The notes beneath the pieces are model-generated. The model saw only the letters and a program-made list of their open reading frames with translations. It did no database searches and was not told the origin of the DNA. This document shows, one piece after another, positions 45,656 to 57,710 of a stretch of 64,000 nucleotides of DNA. A program made the translations under genes and the position numbers. Position 1 is the first letter of the stretch. Each line of letters starts with the position of its first letter. This DNA is from Triparma columacea (lineage: Eukaryota > Sar > Bolidophyceae > Parmales > Triparmaceae), in NCBI GenBank assembly GCA_030267965.1, contig BRYA01000112.1, positions 25,944 through 89,943 on the forward strand, in the 5' to 3' direction.

Positions 45656-46417
45656 ATGTCATCATTTGCGTCAAATCAAGTCCACCAATCGGCTCAAATT
45701 ACCCAACAAGTCGTACAACAACAACAACAACAACAACAAGAAATATACAATGAGTTCTCTGCAGGAGTTACTGCAACCCTTAGAAGATGGTCAGCTTTGA
45801 GAGCAGCAGTGGATGGGGAGTGGGGGGGGATTGACTCGCATAAGAAGGCGGAAGACATGAGACAGGGGCTTATCGGGATGTTCTTCGGTCCCACTGCGAA
45901 GAAGAATGTGGAACCTTCTGACGTGGAGGATGCACTTTATATTCACATGGAGGAGGAGTTCAGTTGCCAGCTTGAGGATGGCAGCCCGAAGGACTTGGGA
46001 GGGATCCTCTTCGAGATGGCCAACAAGTGCGTGAAGGGGGACTTCGCGCTGAGCAGGCAGATGGTGCAGTTCGCCGAGGCTGAGAGGGCTCAGTTGGAGA
46101 AGCACGCCCCCCCCACTGTGATGGTCGAGGGGGAGATGGAGGAGGACGAGAACGACATGGTTATGGGAGATGATATTGGAATGCAGGGAGGGATGTCGTC
46201 AATAACGGCAACAACTGCGGCCGACTACGCCTCCGGTAATCTCTTTGGTGGGGGACCTGCTGTTGAACCTCAGCAGAACCTTCCACCCCCGAGGCAGCTT
46301 GGCGAAGCCGCTCCCGACAAGGCAGCGCCGGTCCTGGATGATGATGGTTTCGAGGCGGTGGCGCCGAGGAGGAGCAGGAGGAAGAACAAGGGACAGATGC
46401 CTCAGGGGGGTTTTTGA
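45656..46417 (+). CDS. TSR2: TSR2-type pre-rRNA processing protein (eS26 escort)
   Basis: Single exon, 253 aa. After a Gln run (encoded by CAA repeats at about 45718-45740) comes the TSR2 domain: EFSAGVTATLRRWSALRAAVDGEWGG (WGG motif), MFFGPTAKKNVEPSDVEDALYIHMEEEF, and VCKGDFALSRQMVQF-like sequence about 60 residues later. The C-terminal half is acidic, then PRRSRRKNKGQ. Tsr2 releases eS26 from its importin and carries it to pre-ribosomes. The C-terminal acidic region fits binding of a basic ribosomal protein. Confidence 0.88.
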   Translation: MSSFASNQVHQSAQITQQVVQQQQQQQQEIYNEFSAGVTATLRRWSALRAAVDGEWGGIDSHKKAEDMRQGLIGMFFGPTAKKNVEPSDVEDALYIHMEEEFSCQLEDGSPKDLGGILFEMANKCVKGDFALSRQMVQFAEAERAQLEKHAPPTVMVEGEMEEDENDMVMGDDIGMQGGMSSITATTAADYASGNLFGGGPAVEPQQNLPPPRQLGEAAPDKAAPVLDDDGFEAVAPRRSRRKNKGQMPQGGF

Positions 46418-46566
46418 GTGAGAAGTTTTACGGATGAGGGGGTGATAAGTGACAAAATGAAACCTTTTCCCAAAGACAATCGCCGTCTATGTATCGCAAC
46501 AGTATATCCACCTAGCTACTACCTGCTAGCTCGCCACAGCTCTCGCTCTGTTCTATCCCCCTCCGT

Positions 46567-48162
46567 TCAGTCCATCTTCTTGTGCCTCTCGCAGAAGTCC
46601 TTAATTCTCCCGTAAGCCTCTCCCAACTTCTCCTTCGGCGCGCAGTAAACCACCCTGAAGAAGTTCGGCGCTCCGAAGCAGCTTCCTGGCAGCGCGAAGA
46701 CGTTCTCCTCGTCCAGAAGTAGCTTCGTGAAAGTGACATCGTCAGTGAAGCTGCCGTCGAAAAGAGAAGGGACGACCTCGACCATCACGTACATGGCGCC
46801 AGAGGAGCGGACGACGCGGAGACCGTGACAAGATGAGAGGTAGTCGCAGGTGAAGGTGGATTGTGAGGCGAGGGTCTCATTTAGCTGGGTCTGGGGTTCG
46901 GGTGGGGTGGGGTGGGGTGGGGTGGGGGGGGAGGAGGGAGGGGAGGGAGGGGAGAGGGAAAGGAGGAAAGAGTTAGATCGATTATTGAGGCACAACCACG
47001 AGGCATACGTCTCTTGTGGCTCATCTCGCCTCGCCTTGCTCGCAGCGCGCTCGCTGACTTACCTTGAAGTCAGCCATGGCCTTAATATCCTCCTCCTTCT
47101 CAGGGTCCAGAACTTTCTCAACCGTAGCTTGCACCAGGTGGCTCGCCCCTAGGACAACCTGCGCCAGGCTCATGACCCCCTTCTTAACGTCCTTTATCGC
47201 CCCGAACGGGGTGTCGTAGAAGGTGAGCCAACCCACCCTCCAACCGGGGACGAGGAACTGCTTCGCCAGACCAGACGCGGAGATTATGGGAGCGATCCCG
47301 CCGAGCTTAGCGGATACGGTGGAGAGGGGTACGCATTGAACATCCCCGAACGTCATTCCCCCGTAAACCTCATCTGCCACGATGGGGAGCTTGTGCTTGG
47401 CAGCGAGCCTGATTATGTCCTCCAGGTGACCCTCGGAGAACACGCTCCCGCAAGGGTTGCTGGGATTATTGATCAGTATACCCCTGGTGTTCTCATCGAT
47501 CTGACTTTCCATGTTCTCGAGGTCGCACTCCCACCCAGTGGCAGGGTCCAGCCTGTAAGGCTTCACCCCAGCCCCATGGGAGTTGGCTATGACCTCGTAG
47601 AGCGGAAAACCCGGGGCCGGAACGAGAAGGTTAGTCCCATCGTCGAGAAGCGCTGTGAGGGCGAGCTCAAGGGCCCCCGAGCAGCCGCTTGCAATGACGA
47701 CATCGTCTGAGGTGAACTTAACGTGTTCTGTGCTATAGTGCTTCGCAATGGCGGCGCGGGCGGAGGGGGTCCCGCAGGCATTTACATACCCATTGAACTT
47801 GTTGGAATGCGCGGCAGCTGCCGCCGCTTCAGTGAGGATCTGGGATGGAGGGAGGTTTCCGAACGCTGTTGGATCTCCCAGTGATAATGGGACTGCGGGG
47901 AATTCATGGGCAAAAAAGGTCGGTAGGGGGATATATAGGGTTAGAAAAAATATAAAAATGGCAAAGTTATACCTCTAAACGTATCCATTGATAACAAAAA
48001 AGGATTCTCGGGCAGACGTCAAGGACCGCTTTACTTACTTCTCTCTTTACCATCAGTCCTCTCAACGACGGGTCCGCCCACAACTTTGTCAACAATGGCA
48101 CGGATAGGATTCACAGTCCTCAACGCCTTGGCGCTGGGTTTGCAGGTCCAGAAATCAGACAT
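46567..48162 (-). CDS. Class I PLP aminotransferase, tyrosine aminotransferase-like
   Basis: Three exons (48162-48051, 47892-47063, 46890-46567), phases 1 and 0, 421 aa. The N-terminus MSDFWTCKPSAKALRTVNPIRAIVD leads into VPLSLGDPTAFGNLPP after the splice. PLP-site features follow: SGCSGALELALTALLDDG, INNPSNPCGSVFSEGH, DEVYGGMTFG, the Schiff-base Lys in SASGLAKQFLVPGWRVGW, and a C-terminal FFRVVYC Arg for the carboxylate. This is the TAT/alanine-type subgroup of fold I. No targeting peptide is clear, so cytosolic. Intron 2's acceptor is preceded by repeated CCCCA. Confidence 0.9.
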
Positions 48163-48689
48163 TTCAATTTGGAAGAAAAAATGAGAAAAAAGTCAGAGAA
48201 GGACACCTGCTCTTCTCCCCAAGTCCCCTCGTTACCTGGGAATAATTGAGACCAGTACCATCGAAAGCATTGATGACACTCCGTTAAAAGGCAAACGCCA
48301 ATGTCGCTCGTTCATGGTGACTTTTCATTAGGCTTTTCCTTGACTTTGAGGTTTTAGTGACAACAAACGTTTACGGGAGCAAAGCAGCAGGAAATTCATC
48401 GCGCCACACTGAGTAATACCAACGGCAAAATATCTATATTGACCCACTGCGGTCGATAGTATAACCAAGGACTCTTCACATCTCAATTTCACGGCACAAT
48501 TAATTTTCGGACTAACGGGTCTTGGGAAGGGCTCTTACTTCACGGAAACCCACCCGACCCACCGTTCCCACCCATCCTCTCCGATAACACACCCCGTCCA
48601 CCACCCCATTCACTCGCCAACGTCATCCCCCACACATCCCCAAAGGAAGCTTCTATCTGCTTCCTTCCTCGAACGAACACCTCCCCATA
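48163..48689. other. Divergent promoter region (aminotransferase / voltage-sensor-LRR gene)
   Basis: 527 bp between two divergent starts. The right-hand 150 bp is pyrimidine-rich, consistent with the 5' leader of the large gene. No other feature seen. Confidence 0.45.
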
Positions 48690-51600
48690 ATGGTCAAGGA
48701 GAAGCGTTACAAGGTGATTCGTCGGGTGAAGGTCCCTGTCCAGGCGACATCACCCGACAGTTCTACCTCACTCAGCGTAAAAAGCGACAGGAAGGTTGGA
48801 TTCAGTGACCTTAATGGCAACGACCAAACTGATGAGGGGGGAGATAGGCCCAGGGGGGTCATGTTCGCGGACGATACCAAGTCAGGGGGACCAATACACG
48901 AGAACGAGCGGGATAAGAAGGAGAAAGAGGAGGAGGAGGAGAAGGGGGATAATATTGTGGAGAGACCACCCTCACCGGAGTTGCCCGAGGGTGAGTTTGT
49001 AATCTAGTTAGGGAGGGACGGAGGAAGGAGGGTGGGATGCGCTTAAAACGCACGCACATATCACTTAAACTACTGTTACGCACACGCACATCCCCACTTC
49101 TAACCCACCGCTCTGACTCACACACCCAGGCGAGTACAAGTACGCAAACTTCATCGTTGGTGGCGAGCACGCAACAGACCCTGACCTCAACCCTTTTTCA
49201 GCCCTCAACGCAAAGAAACGCGCGGACGAGAAAAGGAGGAAAGAAGAGGAGGAGAATGCGATCGAGGACGCGAAGAGGAAGCGCAGCGACGAGGAACACA
49301 GGAAATTGAGCATGTTAGAGACGGAGAGGAAGGAAAAATCAAAGGTGAGTGAATGTCCGGCATAAAGGGCAGAGCAAGTTGGCATGCGGCATCAATCGCC
49401 TTAACCCCCCCCCCCCCCCCCTACCCCCAGCGCTCTCGAGGCTCAATACTACAGATAAAGAATACGTTCGGCAGCTACATTACAAACACGTCAATGAAGC
49501 GCGGATCCATCCTCTTTGTATCCAACAAAAAGGAAGCACCCGCATCAGCTAAGCAGGAGACAATACAAGTCTTCGACGAGGAAGACAAGGAGAAACCAAG
49601 GAAACACTTCATGATACCCAAACCTGGATTCATGACGCCGGACCTGCCGCCGTCTTCGAAAGGTGCCGCGGCCTCTCCATTAGAACAACAGAATAAACCT
49701 ATTTCACCGAGCACGAAGCCCTCCATGTTAAGGAGAATGTCCAACGCTATATTCGGCCCCCCCGCATTCCTGAAGCCCTCGAAAGTGCCCGAGGACGTGG
49801 AGATGGTAGCACCAATCAAGGAGGACAAAGACGACGACGACGATGGCGACGAGAGCAAGAGGAACGAGGAAGAGAAGAAACAGGACGAGGAGGATATGCA
49901 ATTTCTCCTCAATGCAGACAACGAGGTCGAGGAGATTGATGAGACGGAGAAAATGAGGATAAAAGAGGGTAGCAAGGAAGAGAAGGAAGAGAAGGAAGAG
50001 AAGAAAGAGAGGGAAGGGAGGGAGGATAAACCGCCGCCGCTCCAGCCGGCAGCGTCTTCGGACGACAGCCCTAACAAGGAAAGGTCGGGGAACGCTAGTG
50101 GGGTGGACTCAGCCGAAGAAACTGCCTCGCAGTCGTCGGCGAGCGACGATGTCGACTCTGAGGAAGACAACACAGGACCCGGAGACCAGAGCCTTGCGGC
50201 GAGGAAGAAAGAGAAGAGGAAACAAAAGCGTAAGGAGGAGGCGGAAGCTGAGGCCAAGGGGGGCGAAGAAAAGGAAAAAGTAAGCGAAGTGGTCAAAGTT
50301 TCCATTAAAGGTGAGCAACGATTGAAAGAGAAGTGAAGAAACCAACTACAAGATCTAACAAATCGCCACGATCTCCATCCACCCTTGCAGAGGTTAAGAA
50401 GCAAGAAAGGGCTCGGCGACGGCTCGCCTCGGTACACGCAATTCCCGACATGTCTGCAGTGGTCGAAGAGCCCGCAGAACCTGTTGAGTCCCTCGAGGAA
50501 AAACTCGCCAAACAAAAGGCGATAGACGATGCCGCTTTAGACGCGGCCGACAGGATGAAGAAGGAGAACGAAGAGTTCCTGAGGAAGCTCAGAGGTGGGG
50601 ACGGGGACGGATCTGTCGACTCTCAGGGAAGGGAACTCTCAGAGACAGTTGTTGACACCATCAACGGATCGAAGCTCTTCAAGTTTGAGAGGTAAGAAGG
50701 ACGAGAGAGAGAGAGAGAGTGAAAGTGAAGTGATAGCAAGGAAGCGTTTAGGCACGCACGCAGGTGCACTCGCAGGCACGGCAAATCGAACGCTAATATG
50801 CAAACGCCCCTTCGGTTATCTGTTCGCTCCTCCTCGTCGTCGCAGGTACTTTATCTACCTGCAGTTCACATCCGTGATACTAACTGTCAATATAAACTGG
50901 CCATCAGCCTTCAATTACTCGTTCGGGGTGGCGGCTTGGTTGACCCAGGAATGGTACGTGATGGCCTTCCACCTTGCGTTCGACATCCTGAGGTTCCCCG
51001 AGCTCGTGGACATAGTAGACCTGGCCTTTTACTACTGGCTTGTGAACTTCGCGCTGAAACTGTGCTCAGTCGTGATCTTTCTCACCGCATTCTTCAACTT
51101 CTGGGTTATCAAGGACTACACGGACCCTAAGTACACGGACAACTGGATTATGATTTACATCCACCACTGGTGGAACCTTGTGCTCTTCTGGAAGAGCGGA
51201 TTCATGAGGTGCGTCTTCTTCACCAGCTGCCTTTGGGGGCTCGTCGTAGCGATAGGCACCATCCTGTGGGTTGCCATGGACAAGAAGAGGGGAGTCGCCT
51301 TCATCGTGTCCGGATCCCTCTATCTGGCTGTCTGGTTTGTTATCTACATTATTGTGGTGCAGTCTGTCAGATACGCATTCCAGAGGAAGACGCAGAACAA
51401 CGAGTATTACACTATGAGGATCATGATGAAGAACGTCGTGGAGACGAAGAATAAGGTCTGCCTCTTCCTCCTCACGGCCCTCTACCTGCCCACGATTGTC
51501 TGTATCCTCAAGTCGATCATCCCCATCTACGACTGGAACGACACCCACGCACCGACCCCACGACAGGACCAGATCAAGTATGTTATCTACGAGAACTTCT

Positions 51601-54600
51601 TCTACAAGAGCGCGAACCATGGCCTCAACACCTTGACGAATCAGGTCAACTACCATATCTCGTGCTACCTCATGGCCTTCCCCCCCAACGTGTCTCCCAT
51701 CACAAATATTACCACGTCCATTGTCGACTGCAACTCGCCCACCGGCTATTCGCTGCTTTCGGGGATGTCCCTGTTCGTCCCCATTTACATGCTTGGGTTC
51801 CCCATCATGTGCTTTTACTTGGCATTAGTAAGCTACAGATCCATGAAGAGCAGCAACTGGTTTCCCAACTACCAGGCCCAGGTGCTATCGTACACTAACG
51901 CGAATAGGAGCCTCAGGAAGGAAGCTCTAAAGGACGGGAAGATTTTCTTGCTTATCAAGGTGAAGGTTCTCGTGTTCGTGCATGAACTATTCAAAGGTAT
52001 CGTAGCCGATGTCAAGGGTGCCCTCCTCGTTGTCTTTTTCCAGGAAACTAAGCAGATCAGTAAGGCCGAGCAGAGGAGAATCAAACTTAAGAAACAAGAG
52101 ATAAGGCAGAAGGAAGAAAAGTGGCTCGAAGCCCGCGCGGACTGGAGGAAGAAGACGGACCTCTTCGCCAACGGTGGAAGGTTCACAGCCTTCATCTACA
52201 TCATGATCTTTGCAAACTTGGGAGTCATGGGGCATGAACGTGGGATGTACGTCATCGATTTTGTCACGGAGGGGGTGGACGAGGAGGGAAATCCCGTCAA
52301 CAACAAGGACCTACTGAGCCTCCTCAACTACTTCTTCGCCTTAATTTTCTTTATCGAGCTCGTACTGAAGTGGACGGGAATGGGCGCAAAGTTCTACCTT
52401 CGCGACCCCTTCAATGTCTTTGACTGCTTCCTGGTCTCTTTCTCCATCTTTGAGATTTTCATTGTACCTTACGTCTTTCCCAACGACGATGGCCTCAATG
52501 TACTTGGAGGCAACTCTACTTTCACAAACGTGACCTCGGTCGGCGGAAGCAGCGAGAGCTCGGGCGGTAGCGGTGTCGGCGGTGCAAAGGCCCTCAGAAT
52601 GCTGAAGTCTGTCAGGATCCTTAAAATGCTTAGGCTTGGGAAAATCGTCAAGTCCATTCGAATGAAGATCAACAGGCATTTGAAGCGCGTGGAAGGAATG
52701 TACGACATGGACGACTATGAGTGGCCCGAGTGGAGGAGAAATCTCAAGAAGAAGGTGACTGGAAACCTTTTCACAAACTTCATCTACCTTTGCATCTTTG
52801 TGAACCTCGCAGGAGTCTTCAAAGGGGACGACTTCAAGGCCGAAGAACCTGACCTCGGCTATCCTGTCATGTTCTGGAGTGACAGGGTGTTTGGTATAAT
52901 CTTTTCCTTCGAGATGTTGGTGAAGTGGGTTGGCCTTGGGCCCAAGCTTTACTTCATGGACCCCTTTGAGATGCTCAACTTCTTGCTTGTGTGCAGCGGG
53001 TGGGCAGAGATCATTGCCATCCCTGGCTCCCCGGATCCGCCCTTGGAAGGTGACGTCGTGGACGCCGGAGGCGGAGGCGGTGCCGGTGCGGCAAAGATGG
53101 CACGCCTTGCGAGGTTTGCCCGTTTCGCCCGTTTTGCCCGCGTCCTGCGCCTCCTAAAGATATTTAAGCCCCAGACCCAGACGGCCTGGCGCTTCCAAAA
53201 GTCCCTCGAGTTCAGGTGCTCCAAGGTGAACCAGAAATTTAGGGCGAGTTGCGAGGAGTACATCAGCACGGTCAAGGCCTTCACCATCGACCACGAGCTG
53301 GTCATCCTAACGTGGGACAGTCTTCTCGACGCGTCCTCTACAATCTATCTCGTCCAGCCTTTCAAGCACGCCTTCCGCTACTGGAAGTCCATCCACTTCT
53401 TGGAGATTCTCACCTTCACGAGCACCGCGACTGTAATGAGGCGGAACTTTGAACCTTCGACGCAGCTCATCTTCATGCTGGCAATACTCACCTTCTTCCA
53501 GTTCATTCACATCATCTTTCTCCCCTACCTCTTCAGTAGGGAGAGAAAGCTCGACTTTTTCTGCAGGCTTTGCTGTATGTCGAACTGCGGAATGGGGATC
53601 TTGATCGACCAAGAAATTTTGACTGGCGACGCCGCTTCGGGGCTGATCGTCCTGTGCAATTTGGGCCTCCTCTTACTCTTCGCTTTCTTGATGGAACTGC
53701 CCCAGCTCGTCAAAAAGAGCCTGTGGGGGTTGAGGAACAGGGTGGACAGTGGTGTTGTCAAGTTTTTGTTCAAGCAGCTCGACAGAAAGAACCTTGCTCT
53801 AGAGAACGTCCACACTGGACTGCTGACACTGCAACAGTGGGATAATATGGTCGAGGACGAGCAGTGGATGGGCTTCGTAGGGCTCAGCAAGACCAAGCCT
53901 ACGAACCTTCTTTCCACAACGCAAAGGCTGAGGTACTTGAAGTGGGCCGCCATCAGGAATATGAAGCTCATCAACATCAGGGACCCAGTTGGGGTCACCG
54001 TTCTCCACGAGGCCATGGCTAGGGCCGAGCCCGAGATGTGCAGGTGGCTCGTATTCCACGACCGTGATTTCGTAGACCTGGAGGACGATGGGAGGGACAC
54101 CCCACTATTAATTGGCCTGAAGGAGTGCGCAAGGGCCCTACTTGCTTTGAACGAATCTCCCAGCAACGAAATGAGCTGGAGGCGTGCTAGGTTTGCCGAT
54201 ATTTTCCTCAGCGAGCAGATCCACGGCAGTCACCCTTACTGGAACAGGTTCCATTACGCGACCTTGGAAGATTTGGCGCTCCCGATGCTGGGGGAGCTGA
54301 CGCAGCAGCTTTCAAGCGCCTTCGACCTTAACCCACCCGAGGGCTACGTGAGGGTTTCGAAGTGGAGCAAGTACGGCGATAGCATTATGGAGTTCTTGGC
54401 CGAGATGTATGTGGCAAGCAGGCTTGAGCTGAAACTGTACAACATGGAGCTTGGGGACATTGGTTTCAAAAGTCTTATTGCAATGTGCCAGAAGATGAGT
54501 GTTAGGCACACAAGCTTTACTGTGCCGACGAATTTCAAGCTCTTCTACAACATCAATGTGATTAAGTTGGACTTGAGGATGAATCGTCTCAAGCACGATG

Positions 54601-57098
54601 CCGGCATAGCCATTGCAAATATGCTGGAGACAAATGCAACGCTGCGGGTGCTCGACCTGAGTGACAATGCCATCGACGATGATGCCGGCGTTGCCATCAT
54701 GGAGGCCCTGAGGCACAACCATAGTGTGACCAACCTCGGGTTCAACAGGAACCTTTTGGGCCCGGCAGCCGGGAAGGAGCTCGCCCATTGCCTGAAGAGG
54801 AACCAGGTGCTTATGGAGGTGCACTGTGGATTCAACAGCATGGGCGCAAAGAGATTCTGGAAGGACGCCGAAGTGGAGGAATTTGTCGAGGGTGCGGGCC
54901 ACGAATTGGGAATGAGCCTTAGGCACAACAAGAGCTTGACGGTGCTCGACTTGGAGGGGAACCGGCTGGGGGCCGATACCGGTGACGCTTTCGCCCAAAT
55001 GATGAGGAAGAACACTACGCTGTTGCAGCTCAACCTTGGGACGAACGAAATCTTGGTGGAGGGGGGGAGGCATTTGGCCAACAGCGTCAGCAAAAATAAG
55101 GGCATCACCTACCTTAACTTGAGGGACAACCAGCTTGGGCCCAAGGCTGGGATGGCCTTCGCAAGAAGTCTCAAGGACAACCACGTGCTTGCGCACCTTG
55201 ACCTCAGGACAAACAAGCTTGGTTATAAGGCCGGGCAGGCTTTCGCCATTGCGATGATGCACAACACCTCCCTGATTAGCATCAACCTCGAGAACAACGA
55301 CTTTGGGCCGAATGTCGGGAAGAAGTGGGCAACAGCAATCCAGCGGAATGTGGGGCTCACCGATATTGACTTTAGCAACAACGACCTTGGCAAGCACAGC
55401 CACTTGGGAGGCGAGCCTGACGAGCTCGGCGTTATGCTCAAGAGAGCGCTCGAAGCGAACTGCCAGCTTACGTCTCTCAACTTCAGCGGCTGTCACTTCG
55501 ACAGCAAGACCTTCATTGCCGTGTGCGGCGCCTTCATGAGGATGGAAGCCTTGCGGGTTCTGAAGCTCGACGACCTGCTGTTGGACGAACCCAGCACGCT
55601 GCAACTGTGCAACGCCCTGGAGCATTTCCCGGTGAGAATCCTCAGCCTGGCCAGGTGCAACATTGGAGACAGCGCCAAGGCTGCGAACTTGCTGGCGAAC
55701 TGCCTGAGGTCGCTGCAGACGTTGGTTTCCCTCGATTTGAGCGGTAACATTCTCGGGAGCCGAAGGGAGATGAATGAGGCCCTCAGCGATGCGTTCCAAT
55801 CCCACGGCATGCAAATTAAGGAGCTAAACTTGAGTGGCAACCGCCTTGGGCCTGAGGGTGGAGCTCTCGTGGCGACAGGTCTGGGGCACCTCCATACTTT
55901 GGAATGGCTCGACATCAGCAACAACGACCTCGACGCCGACGTGTGCAGGGAGCTCGCAGAAAGCCTGAGGGAGATAATTAGCTTCGGGGTCGTTACGAAG
56001 GAGTGCACCATCAAGCACTTCGAGGGAAGCAATAACAAGTTTGGAGATGAGGCGGCGAGCGAGCTCGTCATGGCCTTTTACAACGAGGTCACTCACTTTA
56101 TTGGGCTTCAGAATTGCAACTTAGGACCCCTCACAGGCGCTAGCCTCGGAAAGGGCCTCGGTCGCCCGACGATTTCTTGGGTGGAGCTGAATATTGCCGA
56201 CAACCTGCTGGGGAAGGATGGCGCCAATAGCATCTGGTGGTCGCTGAGAAAGAACCACTCTCTACTGAATCTCAACATGGAGAACAACAAGGTTGGGCCC
56301 GAATTTGGCACGGAAGAGGACGAGCTAGGCCTTCACGGGATCAGCATTGACACCGCGCTCGAGAGGAACTTCACCCTAAGACATGTAAACATGGATAACA
56401 ATGGCATTTCTGCGAAGGCAGGAGTGATGTTTGCTGGTAGCTTGAGTTTTAACAAGGGCTTACAGAACATCTGCTTTCAGAACAACGCCCTTGACCACGT
56501 CGTCGGGGAGTACATTGGCGAAAGGCTCGAGTTCGACAAGCAGATTGTCAGTCTCAACTTCAACGGCAACCATCTCGGTTGGGAGGGCGGAAAGGCCATT
56601 GCAAACGCACTCTTTACGAATAGGTTCCTCGTCAGCCTCGACTTGGGAAACAATATGATAGGGGAGAACGGCCCAAGGGTCGGCATGATGTTCGCAAAGG
56701 CAATCTACCAGAACAATGTATTGAAGAGTTTGAAGCTCGCAGGCAACAGGTGAGAGGCAAGGCAAAGAGGGAAGCTGCAGCTAGCGAAGCGAAGTTCAAA
56801 ACGATTTGCAGTAGTTGTTGCGGGTCGATCCCTCTCTTCGAACTGCCTCTTACCCTGTACACCCACTCACCACAGATTCGGAAGCCACGCGGGGCAAAGC
56901 TTCACCGAGGCCTTGAAGAGGAACAAGACCCTGACGGAGCTCGACTTCTTTAACAACAGGCTCACTGAGGAGGTAGGAGAAATGTTTCTTGAAATGCTAG
57001 AGGACAACAACGCCCTAGTAAGGCTGCGGCTGTGCGAGGTCGAAATTGGAAAGGAGTGTGCCGACAAAATTAATAGCATCGTGTCTGCGCGGCAGTAA
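48690..57098 (+). CDS. Giant membrane protein: tandem voltage-sensor-like modules + ankyrin-like + RI-type LRR array
   Basis: Six exons (48690-48990, 49130-49344, 49431-50310, 50391-50691, 50846-56749, 56876-57098) with consistent phases, 2607 aa. Residues 1-565 are charged and disordered. From about 566 there are roughly six membrane helices (FIYLQFTSVILTVNI, AFIVSGSLYLAVWFVIYIIVV and others). About 1000-1160 is a voltage-sensor-like bundle ending in ALRMLKSVRILKMLRLGKIVK. About 1200-1345 is a second, ending in ARLARFARFARFARVLRLLKIF, with Arg/Lys every third residue as in S4. Neither is followed by an obvious pore loop and S6; only two to three further helices come before about 1520. Around 1610-1660 is ankyrin-like (VGVTVLHEAMARAEPEMCRWLV). 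From about 1750 to the end is a long ribonuclease-inhibitor-type LRR array (LRVLDLSDNAIDDDAGVAI, NLGTNEILVEGGRHLA). Probably a membrane voltage sensor coupled to a binding platform; function inferred. Confidence 0.85.
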
Positions 57099-57710
57099 TA
57101 AAAGAATGTATGTATGTACGATAAAAACCCCTCTTTACGATGACGAGAAAGGTCGTTTTGTAAAATTGTTAACCCTTGTGAGAAATATGTTTTTTGGGAG
57201 AGGATTGACCTGTTACAAAACCTCGAAACCCGATTGCCACCAAGAACAGGAGCCACATTCACGTCCACGATATCACGCCTGTCATCGCGCAACATTTAAA
57301 GGTCAGGGGAGCTTCAAAATGAAAAACTGGTCAAACCTTCGGAACCTTGGGGAACAGAACAGCAGGCAAAATTCTCTATCTGATCTCTCACCTGTAACCT
57401 GACGAAAAAACGAAAAAGTGAGTTCAGAGGAGGGAGACGGGGAACGAACAAGAGTTATGTGACGCAGAAGCTCTTTTTACGCGCGGAGTGATGTGATTTG
57501 CAAAGTGGCCCGAGATGGAGATGGCAAGAGGCCAAGGAGGGGGGGTTCAAGAAGCACGTCGTGTGTTTTTGGATGACGTCAGTCGTCTTTTTTGGATTTA
57601 TTCCCCTCGGAGGACCGATGGTATTCAATATTTAAGTGAGTAACTAACTCATCTTGCCCCCTCCCCGCTTAACATCCTTCCTCTAGGTTTGAGAATTCTG
57701 CAGTGGCAGC
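57099..57710. other. Intergenic
   Basis: 612 bp. AATAAA occurs just after the stop of the preceding gene (about 57094-57101) and may serve as its poly(A) signal. CCTCTAG at about 57680 could be the acceptor of a 5' UTR intron of the next gene. No gene recognised. Confidence 0.4.

Noticed and set aside
49475..50515. Long minus-strand Ser-rich frame under the voltage-sensor gene
   Set aside because: Mirror of the Glu/Lys/Asp-rich coding strand; real splice sites and phases are on the plus strand.
54312..55814. 500-aa minus-strand frame under the LRR array
   Set aside because: Periodic shadow of the leucine-rich repeats; residue make-up and lack of context argue against it.
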